Source: an uncultured Agathobaculum sp. (lineage in GTDB: Bacteria; Bacillota; Clostridia; Oscillospirales; Butyricicoccaceae). From it: a stretch of 44,114 nucleotides of DNA. Positions within the stretch are counted from its first letter, which is position 1; each line of letters opens with the position of its first letter. Both the position numbers and the translations under genes were made by a program. The notes below the pieces were generated by a model that saw only the letters and a list, made by a program, of their open reading frames with translations, was not told where the DNA came from and ran no database searches. The stretch spans positions 1-44,114 of the forward strand of contig CAKSVR010000015.1 in NCBI GenBank assembly GCA_934504345.1, in the 5' to 3' direction. Positions 15,467 to 23,731 of the stretch are shown here, piece after piece.

Positions 15467-16807
15467 ATGAAACGCAGCTACGAGATGGACCTGTGCAGCG
15501 GGCCGCTTTTGAGCAGGATTTTGCTGTTTTCGCTGCCGCTGATATTCTCAGGCGTGCTGCAATTACTGTTCAACGCGACCGATATTGTCGTTGTCGGCAA
15601 ATTTGCGGGCAGCAACGCGATGGCGGCGGTCGGCTCGACGACCTCGCTGTTCAACCTGCTCGTCAACTCGTTCATCGGCATCTCAGTCGGCGCGAACGTG
15701 CTCGTCGCGCGGTATTACGGCGAGAAAAATTACGACGGCGTACAGCAGACCATCCAGACGGCGCTGCTCACCGGCCTGTTCGGCGGCGCGATACTGGTCG
15801 TGCTGGGCATCGTACTGGCGCATCCCATGCTGGAGCTGATGGCTACGCCGGACGAGGTCATCGATCAGGCGGTGCTGTATATGCAGGTGTACTTCATCGG
15901 TATGCCCGCGACCATGATCTACAACTTCGGCGCGGCGGTGCTGCGTGCGGTGGGTGATACGCGCCGTCCGCTGTACTTCCTGATGGCGGCGGGCGTGATG
16001 AACGTATTCGGCGATCTGCTGTTCGTGTGCATCCTCGGCATGGGTGTCGCCGGAACGGCTATCGCCACCGTGCTCAGCCAGTGCGTTTCGGCGGGTCTGA
16101 CCGTGCTGTGCCTTGTCAAAACGGATGGTATGTGCCACCTCGACCTGCGCCGTCTGCACTTCCGCGCGGATAAATTTGCCCGCATCATGCAGATCGGCCT
16201 GCCGGCCGGTATGCAGAGCGTTATCTTCAACATCTCAAACGTGCTCATCCAGTCCTCCATCAACAGCTTCGGCGCGGTGACGGTCGCGGGCAACACCGCC
16301 GCCGCCAACATCGAGGGCTTCGTGTACATTTCGATGAACTCGCTCTACCAGACCTCCATCAGCTTCACCAGCCAGAACCTCGGCGCAAAGAATTACCGCC
16401 GCATCGACCAGACGCTCATCCGGTGCCTGTGCATCGTCGCGCTCATCGGACTGGTGCTCGGCAACGGCGCACACCTGCTCGGCAACCACCTTCTGGGCAT
16501 CTATTCGGACGATATGGAGGTCATTTCGTTCGGTATGCAGCGTTTGTCGGTCATCAGCGTGTCGTATTTCCTGTGCGGTCTGATGGATGTGTTCGCGGGC
16601 ACGATACGCGGCCTCGGCTACTCCATCCTGCCGATGCTGGTAACGCTCATCGGCGCGTGCGCGTTCCGTATCGTGTGGATATTCACCATTTTCCGCGCAC
16701 AGCATACGCTGTTCATCCTGTACGCCTCCTATCCCATTTCGTGGATACTTACCATTATCGCTCACTTTGTCTGCTACATGGTCGTGCGGAAAAAGGCATT
16801 CCGGTAA
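15467..16807 (+). CDS. MATE-family multidrug exporter
   Basis: A 446-residue polytopic membrane protein of the MATE (DinF/NorM) superfamily, exchanging Na+ or H+ for organic cations. It opens with the typical DLCSGPLLSRILLFSLPLIFSGVLQLLFNATDIVVVGKFAG and shows two six-helix halves related by sequence (second half from about residue 235, LPAGMQSVIFNISNVLIQSSINSFG). The ATG at 15467 is chosen since the GGAAG site lies 11 bases before it; an upstream GTG overlaps that site. Monocistronic with its own promoter. Substrate unknown. Confidence 0.93.
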   Translation: MKRSYEMDLCSGPLLSRILLFSLPLIFSGVLQLLFNATDIVVVGKFAGSNAMAAVGSTTSLFNLLVNSFIGISVGANVLVARYYGEKNYDGVQQTIQTALLTGLFGGAILVVLGIVLAHPMLELMATPDEVIDQAVLYMQVYFIGMPATMIYNFGAAVLRAVGDTRRPLYFLMAAGVMNVFGDLLFVCILGMGVAGTAIATVLSQCVSAGLTVLCLVKTDGMCHLDLRRLHFRADKFARIMQIGLPAGMQSVIFNISNVLIQSSINSFGAVTVAGNTAAANIEGFVYISMNSLYQTSISFTSQNLGAKNYRRIDQTLIRCLCIVALIGLVLGNGAHLLGNHLLGIYSDDMEVISFGMQRLSVISVSYFLCGLMDVFAGTIRGLGYSILPMLVTLIGACAFRIVWIFTIFRAQHTLFILYASYPISWILTIIAHFVCYMVVRKKAFR

Positions 16808-16836
16808 GAAAAAGTCCGCCCGTGCGCGGAAAACAG

Positions 16837-16865
16837 TTGTAATCGGCCGTATAATATAGTATAAT
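16837..16865 (+). promoter_or_regulatory. promoter of the cobalamin riboswitch transcript
   Basis: TTGTAA (16837-16842), 17-base spacer, perfect TATAAT (16860-16865). Transcription would begin about 80 bases before the riboswitch aptamer. Confidence 0.75.
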
Positions 16866-16950
16866 ACTCGTGCATTGCGGGATATTTCCCGCGCAATAAA
16901 ATGGCAATGCCACACCATCAAAACTGCGGTATTGCCCAAATAAGCGAACA

Positions 16951-17125
16951 GACGGTGCCGCTGTATGTTCCCGGGACAGGACAGCGGGTAAAAGGGAAGC
17001 AGGTGCAAGTCCTGCACGATCTCGTCACTGTAAGCGGGGAGCAGACTGCCAGAATGCCACTGATGCTCAGCATCGGGAAGGCGGCGGTACGCGGTGAGCC
17101 GCAAGTCAGGAAACCTGCCGTTCTG
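16951..17125 (+). ncRNA. cobalamin (AdoCbl-class) riboswitch
   Basis: The aptamer carries the conserved blocks in order: GACGGTGCC, AAAGGGAAGCAGGTGCAAG, CCTGCACG, CACTGTAAGCGGGGAGC, the B12 box GCCACTG (17056-17062), CATCGGGAAGG, GTGAGCCGCAAGTCAGG and ACCTGCCG. An expression-platform stem CAGTCCCT...AGGGACTG (17191-17223) followed by TATGTTTTCC lies before the first gene. It should repress the downstream cbiK-like/ABC genes when cobalamin is plentiful, as known for this RNA class. A fragment of the MITE end (GCGGTATTGCCC) lies at 16926. Confidence 0.93.
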
Positions 17126-17293
17126 TTGGTACGGGAAGCTGCTTCCGGATCACGAGTTATTGATTGTACTGATACCGCATGATGCCTGAGCAGTCCCTTT
17201 CATTGTTTTCAGTGGAGGGACTGTATGTTTTCCGTGCCCTTTTCATCCCGAAGTGCGCGCTTTCACTTGAGGGACAAAACAAGGAGGAAGACC

Positions 17294-18307
17294 ATGAGCA
17301 AAGTAAGCAAACTGAAAAAACTCGGTATCATGCTGATCGTATCCGGTATGCTGATGTCCATGCTGACCGCCTGCGGCGGCAGCAAGACCGCAGCCTCGGA
17401 TGACACGCAGGACGAGAACACCACCGCACAGACCGACACGCAGGATCAGACCGATCCGGACGAAAACTATGAAACGGGTGACGCGAGCTTGGACGATCCG
17501 CTGAATCAGGACGAAATCGGTGAAACCGAGCTGCTGGTAGTCAGCTTCGGCACCAGCTACAACGACAACCGCCGCGAAACCATCGGCGCCATCGAGAAGG
17601 CCATGCAGGCTGCATTCCCGGAGCTGTCGGTACGCCGCGGCTTCACCAGCCAGATCATCATCGACCATGTCAACAAGCGCGACGGCGAGAAGATCGACAA
17701 TGTGACCGAGGCACTCGACCGCGCAGTGGACAACGGCGTTAAGACCCTCGTTGTACAGCCGACCCACCTGATGAACGGCCTTGAGTACAACGACCTCAAG
17801 GACGAGCTGGCCGGCTACTCGGATTCGTTCGAGAAGATCGCGCTCGGCGAGCCGCTGCTGACCTCGGACGAGGACTTCCAGAAGGTTGCCGATGCCATCG
17901 TAGAGGTCACCAAGGAGTACGACGACGGCGAAACCGCGATCTGCTTCATGGGCCACGGCACGGAGGCGGAGTCCAATCAGGTTTACAGCAAGATGCAGCA
18001 GGTACTGACCGACGGCGGCCACAAGAACTACTTTGTCGGCACGGTTGAGGCTACCCCGTCCCTCGAGGACGTTATCGCGGCTGTCAAGGAGAGCGGCTGC
18101 AAGAAAGTCGTTCTGCGCCCGCTGATGATCGTTGCAGGCGACCACGCCAACAACGACATGGCCGGTGACGAGGACGGCTCGTGGAAGACCGAGTTCGAGA
18201 AGGCCGGCTTCGAGGTAACGACCGTTGTTGAAGGTCTGGGTTCGATTCCGGCAATTCAGGATATTCTGGTTGCCCACGCACAGGCTGCGGTTGATTCCAT
18301 CAAGTAA
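17294..18307 (+). CDS. cbiK: lipoprotein form of sirohydrochlorin cobaltochelatase CbiK
   Basis: A 337-residue class II chelatase of the CbiK family, which inserts Co2+ into sirohydrochlorin in anaerobic cobalamin synthesis. Both family histidines are present: His221 in CFMGHGTEAESN and His284 in MIVAGDHANNDMAGDE; VVSFGTSYNDNRRETI (82-97) and the PTHLMNGLEY loop (156-165) also match. Unlike cytosolic CbiK it starts with a signal peptide and lipobox LTAC (Cys27), then an acidic Thr/Gln/Asp linker (30-75), so it should sit on the outer surface. A periplasmic CbiK is known in Desulfovibrio. AGGAGG precedes the ATG. It follows the cobalamin riboswitch and is followed, after a repeat-rich gap, by a lipoprotein and FecCD-type importer. 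Confidence 0.92.
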   Translation: MSKVSKLKKLGIMLIVSGMLMSMLTACGGSKTAASDDTQDENTTAQTDTQDQTDPDENYETGDASLDDPLNQDEIGETELLVVSFGTSYNDNRRETIGAIEKAMQAAFPELSVRRGFTSQIIIDHVNKRDGEKIDNVTEALDRAVDNGVKTLVVQPTHLMNGLEYNDLKDELAGYSDSFEKIALGEPLLTSDEDFQKVADAIVEVTKEYDDGETAICFMGHGTEAESNQVYSKMQQVLTDGGHKNYFVGTVEATPSLEDVIAAVKESGCKKVVLRPLMIVAGDHANNDMAGDEDGSWKTEFEKAGFEVTTVVEGLGSIPAIQDILVAHAQAAVDSIK

Positions 18308-19200
18308 TTGCAATAAGGGTCCGGACTGCGATAAGCGGGCCGGGCCTTTCTTTGTCGATACACAGCAGCTGCTTTCCGGTGCACGCGCGGCGCGTGAGCG
18401 CTGCGCCGCAGCCGGGCGGCAGCCTATTTCTCGGCACCCTTTACATGGTGCAACCGAGTTGCGTTAGCAATACGCCGTTGCCGGGCTGGGATTTCGCCGT
18501 CTGCGGACAGCGGGAACGTTCGCCTACGCGGCGGGCGCAAAAAAGGGATGGACACCTACGGTTTCCACCCCTCTTTTGAATCTCCCCGTTTCCCTTTGAG
18601 CGGCCTCGCGAACGGGCCTTACGGCCCTACTTCATAGGTAACTCGCATAAAGGAACGGGTATCGGCTTCCGTTTTCTGCATTGTCGCGGCGTAATCACGG
18701 CAGATCGCACGGGTTTTGCGTAAATACAGTAGCAGAACGCTAACGGCTTGAGCGCAGCCGGAAAAGGAATGGTCGGCGTTAAGCCGAGCCTACGAGCTGG
18801 TAGCGGTACTGCCGTTCTCCTTTTTCGGTCCCACCTCTATATAGGAACGCTTGCGTTCCGTCGCTCCGAGGGATCCCCAAAAGGGCGGAAGATGGAGTCC
18901 CAAGAGGATAGAAACCACCGTAGGGGGTGTCTATCCTTTTGGAAACCGTTCCCGCCGTCCGCAGACGGCGAAATTCCCCAGCCCGGAAACGGCGTATTGC
19001 TAACGCAACTCGGTTGCACCATGAAAAGGTTGCCGAGGAAAGGACTGCCGCCCGGCAACGGCGTATTGCTTACGCAACTCGTGTGCACTACGAAACGGCT
19101 GCCGAGGAAAGGGCGTATCGCTTAGCGGGCTCGTGTGCACCGGAGAACGGATTCGACAAATTAAAATTTACATTCACCATCGTAAAAAGGAGAAAAACAA
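18308..19200. repeat. repeat island with inverted arms and short tandem units
   Basis: About 890 bases without a gene I can support. A segment at about 18405-18513 recurs inverted and nearly identical at about 18948-19055, and the inner flanks (18535-18580 and 18900-18945) are also related as inverses, so the arms total roughly 170 bases around a centre of about 300 bases. The right arm continues as tandem units starting GGCGTATTGCTAACGCAACT (18995) and GGCGTATTGCTTACGCAACT (19064), with a third decayed unit from 19119. No transposase or ribosome site is evident. Confidence 0.7.
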
Positions 19201-20096
19201 TGAAGAACAAAAAAGCACTTCTCAGCGCCGTATTCGCGGCATTCATGCTGCTGTCCGCCTGCGGCGGCAATGCACAGCAGACCACCGAGCCCGCACAGGA
19301 CGAAAAGACCTCTCAGGTGGCCGCTGCTTCGGATATGGCCGACGTAACCGACGTTGTCGAGGACGGCATGACACCTGTCACCGGCGATAAGGTAAAGGAC
19401 GGCACCTATAACGTCACTGTCGATTCGAGCTCCTCCATGTTCAACATCACCGCGTGCGAGCTGACCGTTGCAAACGGCGAAATGACCGCCAAGATGCACA
19501 TGGGCGGCACGGGCTATCTGTACGTCTACATGGGCACGGGCGAGCAGGCCGCCGCAGCCGATGAGGCGGACTACATCCCGTTCACCGAGGAGGCCGACGG
19601 CACCCACAGCTTTACCGTGCCGGTCGAGGCACTCGACAAGGGCATCGACTGCGCCGCGTTCAGCAAGAAAAAGGAGAAGTGGTACGACCGCACCATCCTG
19701 TTCCGCGCGGATTCGCTCCCGGCGGATGCGCTGGCGGATGGCGTGATGACGACTGCCGAGAGCCTGTCCCTCGCGGACGGCACTTACACCGCTGACGTAA
19801 CCCTGTCCGGCGGCTCCGGCCGCGCAAGCGTGGCTTCTCCGGCGGAGCTGACCGTTTCGGGCGGCAAAGTGACCGCGAAGATCGTCTGGAGCAGCAAAAA
19901 CTATGATTACATGAAGGTAAACGACGAAAAGTACGATGTTACCATCGAGGACGAGCACTCCACGTTCGAGATTCCGGTTTCTGGCTTTGACTGGGCGATG
20001 CCGGTCGTTGCCGACACCACCGCGATGAGCGAGCCGCACGAGATCGACTACACGCTCAAGTTCGACTCCGCCTCCATCGCACCGGTGGCGAAATGA
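19201..20096 (+). CDS. two-domain surface lipoprotein of the ABC cluster
   Basis: A 298-residue exported lipoprotein (lipobox LSAC, Cys20). Its mature part consists of two related beta-rich domains, each beginning DGTY (DGTYNVTVDSSSSMF at about 68 and DGTYTADVTLSGGSG at about 194) with shared ELTVxxGxxTAKxxxxxxxYxY and FxxPVxxxDxxxxC/MxV features, suggesting an internal duplication of an Ig-like or NEAT-like ligand-binding fold. AAAAAGGAG lies before the ATG and the stop overlaps the next start by four bases (ATGA). With its neighbours it probably captures a tetrapyrrole or metal complex at the surface; the true ligand is unknown. Confidence 0.75.
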
Positions 20097-21238
20097 GAAG
20101 AGCGGCAGCATGGTGCCTGACGGCGGCGCTGCTGCTCGGCGGGCTTTCGGGCTGCGGCAGAGCGCAGCAGCCGACCGAGGTACAGGTGCAGGGCATGGCG
20201 TGGAGCGACATGACACCGACCGACAGCGTGGATTTGCAGTACGCCGAGCGGTTCTCCATCGACCACTATGAGGGCGGCTACGCGCTCATCACGGTGGCGG
20301 ACGAGGCCGGTTATCTGGTCGTGCCGGAGAACGCGCCCGTTCCCGAGGGACTGGATGCAGGCATCACGGTGCTCCGGCAGCCGCTCGACAGCATCTATCT
20401 GGTTTCCTCGGGTGTGATGGACTTAATTGTAGCGCTCGATGCGCTGGACAATGTCACGCTCTCCGGCACCAAGCAGGACGGTTGGTACATCGATGAGGCG
20501 AAACAGGCGATGGCGGACGGAAAGATCAAGTACGCGGGCAAATACAGCGCACCGGATTACGAAACCATCTACTCGGCGGACTGCGATCTCGCCATCGAGA
20601 ACACGATGATATACCACACGCCGGAGGTCAAGGAGCAGCTTGAAAAGCTGGGTATCCCGGTGTTTGTCGAGCGCTCGAGCTACGAGCCGCACGCGCTCGG
20701 CCGCATGGAGTGGATAAAGGTATACGGCACGCTGCTCGGCAAGGAGGAGCAGGCCGAAAAAATCTTTAACGACAAGGTGGACGGCATCGAGGATGTACTC
20801 CAGCAGCCCGCCACCGGCAAGACCGCCTCGTTCTTCTATATCACCTCGAACGGCACGGCGAACGTGCGTAAATCCGACGATTACATCGCGGAAATGATCG
20901 AGCTGGCGGGCGGAACGTACATTTTTGACGATTTGGTGGACGATACTGCGAAATCCACCGTCAGTATGCAGATGGAGAGCTTTTATGCGGGCGCAAAGGA
21001 CGCGGATGTGATGATATACAACGCGACCATCGACAGCGAGATGCAGACACTCGACCAGCTGCTCGAAAAAAGCCCGCTGCTGGCAGACTTCAAGGCGGTG
21101 CAGACGGGCGATGTGTGGTGTACGGAAAAGAACCTGTACCAGTCCTCCATGTCGCTGGATGTGCTCATTCGGGATTTCCACACCGTGCTGTCCGGCGGGG
21201 ACCCGTCCACGCTGCAATATCTGCACAAGCTGACGTAA
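20093..21238 (+). CDS. ABC transporter substrate-binding lipoprotein (BtuF/FepB-like)
   Basis: A 381-residue lipoprotein (signal peptide, lipobox LSGC at about residue 21) of the class III binding-protein fold used for siderophores, haem and cobalamin: ERFSIDHYEGGYALITV, IYLVSSGVMDLIVALDALDNVTLSGTK and YKLE-like SADCDLAIEN...EKLGIPVFVERSSYEPHALGRMEWIKVYGTLLGKEEQAE are typical of the two lobes linked by a helix. It overlaps the preceding lipoprotein gene by four bases and is separated from the FecCD permease by MITE copy 2. It should deliver its ligand to the permease encoded next. Ligand is inferred to be a corrinoid, haem or iron complex from the riboswitch and CbiK context. Confidence 0.88.
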   Translation: MRRAAAWCLTAALLLGGLSGCGRAQQPTEVQVQGMAWSDMTPTDSVDLQYAERFSIDHYEGGYALITVADEAGYLVVPENAPVPEGLDAGITVLRQPLDSIYLVSSGVMDLIVALDALDNVTLSGTKQDGWYIDEAKQAMADGKIKYAGKYSAPDYETIYSADCDLAIENTMIYHTPEVKEQLEKLGIPVFVERSSYEPHALGRMEWIKVYGTLLGKEEQAEKIFNDKVDGIEDVLQQPATGKTASFFYITSNGTANVRKSDDYIAEMIELAGGTYIFDDLVDDTAKSTVSMQMESFYAGAKDADVMIYNATIDSEMQTLDQLLEKSPLLADFKAVQTGDVWCTEKNLYQSSMSLDVLIRDFHTVLSGGDPSTLQYLHKLT

Positions 21239-21242
21239 TGCC

Positions 21243-21409
21243 TAAGGCAACACCGCACAATTAAAGCTGCGGCGCTTTGTGGAAATTTTGTGTCCTGACT
21301 TTGTTGCAGTTTCACGGTAATACATCAAGTATTACCGCAAAACTGCGCCTCGTCAGTACGCAAAATTTGCTCGCAAATCGCTCTTGTTCAATTATGCGGT
21401 ATTGCCCTA
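21243..21409. repeat. MITE-like palindromic element, copy 2
   Basis: The same palindrome as at 5622-5789 but in the opposite orientation, with TA on both outer edges and about ten differences by eye over 165 bases. It sits inside the ABC operon, between the binding-protein and permease genes, where its transcript would fold into one long hairpin. Confidence 0.85.
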
Positions 21410-21428
21410 ACGAAAGGGGAGATTCCGC

Positions 21429-22436
21429 ATGAAACCGCAGTCCAAAGCCCGCTGTGTGAGCGCCTTTGCCGTGCTGCTGGCCGCGCTGGCGGTGCTGTTC
21501 GTGTGCAATGTGAACGCGGGCAGTCTGCATCTGTCGGTGCGCGAGGTCGCGGAGATACTGCTCACGCACGCGGGCGAGAACGCCGTTATCGTGTGGGAGA
21601 TCCGTCTGCCGCGCATCTTCGCGGCGATGCTGCTCGGCGGTGCGCTGTCGGTTTCCGGCTTTCTGCTGCAAACTTTTTTTGCGAACCCGATTGCCGGGCC
21701 GTTCGTGCTGGGCATCTCCTCGGGCGCAAAGCTGACCGTGGCACTGACCATGATAAGCGCGCTGGCGTATGGGCGCGTGCTCGGCTCGGCGGCGATGATA
21801 ACCGCCGCTTTTGCGGGCGCGATGCTCTCGATGGGCTTTGTGCTGCTCATCGCGCAGCGTGTGCGGCAGATGCCCATGCTGGTCGTCAGCGGCGTGATGA
21901 TCGGCTACATCTGCTCGGCGGTGACGGATTTCGTCATCACCTTTGCGGACGATTCCAACATCGTCAACCTGCATAACTGGTCGATGGGCAGCTTTTCGGG
22001 CATTTCGTGGGACAATATCCGTGTGATGCTGCCGGTGGTGGCGGTGTCGCTCGTGTGCGTGTTCCTGCTGTCCAAGCCCATCGGCGCATACCAGCTCGGT
22101 GAGGGCTATGCCCGCAGCATGGGCGTGAACATCACAGCGTTCCGCGTGGCGCTGATCTTATTATCCAGCGTGCTCTCGGCGTGCGTGGCGGCGTTTGCGG
22201 GCCCGATCTCGTTCGTGGGCATCGCGGTGCCGCATCTGGCGAAAAGCCTGTTCGGCACGGCAAAGCCGATCCTGATGATACCGGCGTGCTTTCTGGGCGG
22301 CGCGGGCTTCTGCCTGCTGTGCGACCTGATCGCGCGGACGGTCTTTGCGCCGACCGAGCTCAGCATCAGCACCGTGACGGCGCTGTTCGGCGCACCGATC
22401 GTTATTTACATCATGGTCAAACGCCGGAAAAGTTAG
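21429..22436 (+). CDS. FecCD-family ABC transporter permease
   Basis: A 335-residue permease of the BtuC/FecCD type with about ten membrane helices. Recognisable family segments are VWEIRLPRIFAAMLLGGALSVSGFLLQTFFANPIAGPFVLGISSGAKL (about 55-105), the WSMGSFSG loop near 185 and the FAGPISFVGIAVPHLAKSL cytoplasmic coupling motif near 258. GGGGAG lies before the ATG. It pairs with the binding protein upstream and the ATPase downstream to form an importer. Only one permease gene is present, so it should act as a homodimer. Confidence 0.93.
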   Translation: MKPQSKARCVSAFAVLLAALAVLFVCNVNAGSLHLSVREVAEILLTHAGENAVIVWEIRLPRIFAAMLLGGALSVSGFLLQTFFANPIAGPFVLGISSGAKLTVALTMISALAYGRVLGSAAMITAAFAGAMLSMGFVLLIAQRVRQMPMLVVSGVMIGYICSAVTDFVITFADDSNIVNLHNWSMGSFSGISWDNIRVMLPVVAVSLVCVFLLSKPIGAYQLGEGYARSMGVNITAFRVALILLSSVLSACVAAFAGPISFVGIAVPHLAKSLFGTAKPILMIPACFLGGAGFCLLCDLIARTVFAPTELSISTVTALFGAPIVIYIMVKRRKS

Positions 22437-22486
22437 TAATCAGAGTGAAGAGTGCAGAGCTGAGAGTGGAGAGAACGGAGCGGGTT

Positions 22487-23605
22487 ATGGCTGCATTTGT
22501 TGAAACCAAAGATTTAACGGTCGGCTACCGCGGTGTGCCGCTGATACGCGATATTGCCCTCAGCGTGCAGCGCGGCGAGATTTTAACGCTCATCGGCCCG
22601 AACGGCTCGGGCAAATCGACCATCCTCAAGAGCCTTATCCGTCAGCTGGCGCTCATCGGCGGCACGGTATATCTGGATGGAAGATCGCTGCACGCGCTGC
22701 CCGAGCGGGAGCTGGCGCGCACCATGTCCGTGCTGCTGACCGAGCACATTCGCCCCGAGCTGATGAGCTGCTGGGAGGTTGCGGCGGCGGGCCGCTACCC
22801 GTACACGGGCCGGCTGGGGCTGCTCGGCGCGGAGGATCGCGCCAAGGTGGACGAGGCGATGGCGCTCGTCGGCGCGGCCGAGCTTTCCGACCGGGATTTC
22901 TCCTGCATCAGTGACGGTCAGCGCCAGCGTGTGCTGCTCGCCCGCGCCATCTGTCAGGAGCCCGAGGTCATCGTGCTCGACGAGCCGACTTCGTTCCTCG
23001 ACATCCGCTACAAGCTCGAGCTGCTTACCGTGCTCAAGCAGCTGGTGCGCGAAAAGCAGGTGGCGGTGATCCTGTCGCTGCACGAGATCGATTTGGCGCA
23101 AAAGCTGTCCGACCGGCTCATCTGCGTTCACAACGGCAGGATCGAGCGCTGCGGCACGCCGGAGGAGGTGTTCACCGGCGATTACATCCGCACGCTGTAC
23201 GATCTGGAGCGCGGAACGTACAACGAGCAGTTCGGCAGTCTGGAGCTCGAGCGTGTCACCGGAGAGCCGCGCGTGTTCGTTATCGGCGGCGGCGGGAGCG
23301 CCGCAGCGCTCTATCGGCGTTTGCAGCGGCGCAGCGTGCCGTTCGCGGCGGGCATCCTGCCGGAGAATGACGTCGAGCTGCCGATGGCACGGGCGCTGGC
23401 AGTCGAAACCGTCACCGAGCGGGCCTATCAGCCCATCGGAGAGGCGGCTTACGCCCGTGCGGAGGCGCTGCTGCGGCAGTGCGGGAACGCCGTCTGCTGC
23501 GTGGAAACGTTTGGCCCGGTCAACGAGGCAAACCGCCGTCTGCGCGACGCTGCGGCACAGGCGGGTGCGCTGCGCGGGATGGAGAATCTGGAAGATATTA
23601 CATGA
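22487..23605 (+). CDS. FecE/BtuD-like ABC ATPase with C-terminal extension
   Basis: A 372-residue ATPase energising the FecCD importer. Walker A is GPNGSGKST (37-45), the signature reads ISDGQRQR instead of LSGGQ, as in many FecE-like proteins, Walker B is VIVLDEPTSFLD, and the switch is LSLHEIDLA. After about residue 255 there is an extra domain of about 115 residues beginning RVFVIGGGGSAAALYRRL, which looks like a Rossmann-type nucleotide or ligand sensor and is not part of standard FecE. The ATG at 22487 is preceded by GGAG inside a GAGAGTGGAGAG repeat, so the repeat seems to furnish its ribosome site. Possible feedback regulation of transport by the extension is inference. Confidence 0.9.
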   Translation: MAAFVETKDLTVGYRGVPLIRDIALSVQRGEILTLIGPNGSGKSTILKSLIRQLALIGGTVYLDGRSLHALPERELARTMSVLLTEHIRPELMSCWEVAAAGRYPYTGRLGLLGAEDRAKVDEAMALVGAAELSDRDFSCISDGQRQRVLLARAICQEPEVIVLDEPTSFLDIRYKLELLTVLKQLVREKQVAVILSLHEIDLAQKLSDRLICVHNGRIERCGTPEEVFTGDYIRTLYDLERGTYNEQFGSLELERVTGEPRVFVIGGGGSAAALYRRLQRRSVPFAAGILPENDVELPMARALAVETVTERAYQPIGEAAYARAEALLRQCGNAVCCVETFGPVNEANRRLRDAAAQAGALRGMENLEDIT

Positions 23606-23619
23606 TAATCGAGCAAAAT

Positions 23620-23648
23620 GTTGCTCAAACCGCGATATTGTGGTAGAA
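23620..23648 (+). promoter_or_regulatory. promoter of the lysozyme-like gene
   Basis: TTGCTC (about 23625), a 17-base spacer and TAGAAT (about 23643-23648) lie 85 bases before the start codon of the following gene; placement is approximate by a few bases. Confidence 0.5.
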
Positions 23649-23731
23649 TAATCGATAACGCCAATGGTGACGGGACCGTTCCGCCTGTCATCGGCAGTGG
23701 ATACCCATTCTCGGCACAGGAAAGCGATCAC

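Noticed and set aside
18580..18745. A small minus-strand protein in the centre of the repeat island (reading ...LRKTRAICRDYAATMQKTE...)
   Set aside because: The frame has no supported start codon or ribosome site; it may be a relic but cannot be called a gene.
18995..19140. CRISPR or minisatellite from the tandem units
   Set aside because: Units are adjacent, unequal and diverged, with no spacers; they belong to the inverted-repeat island.
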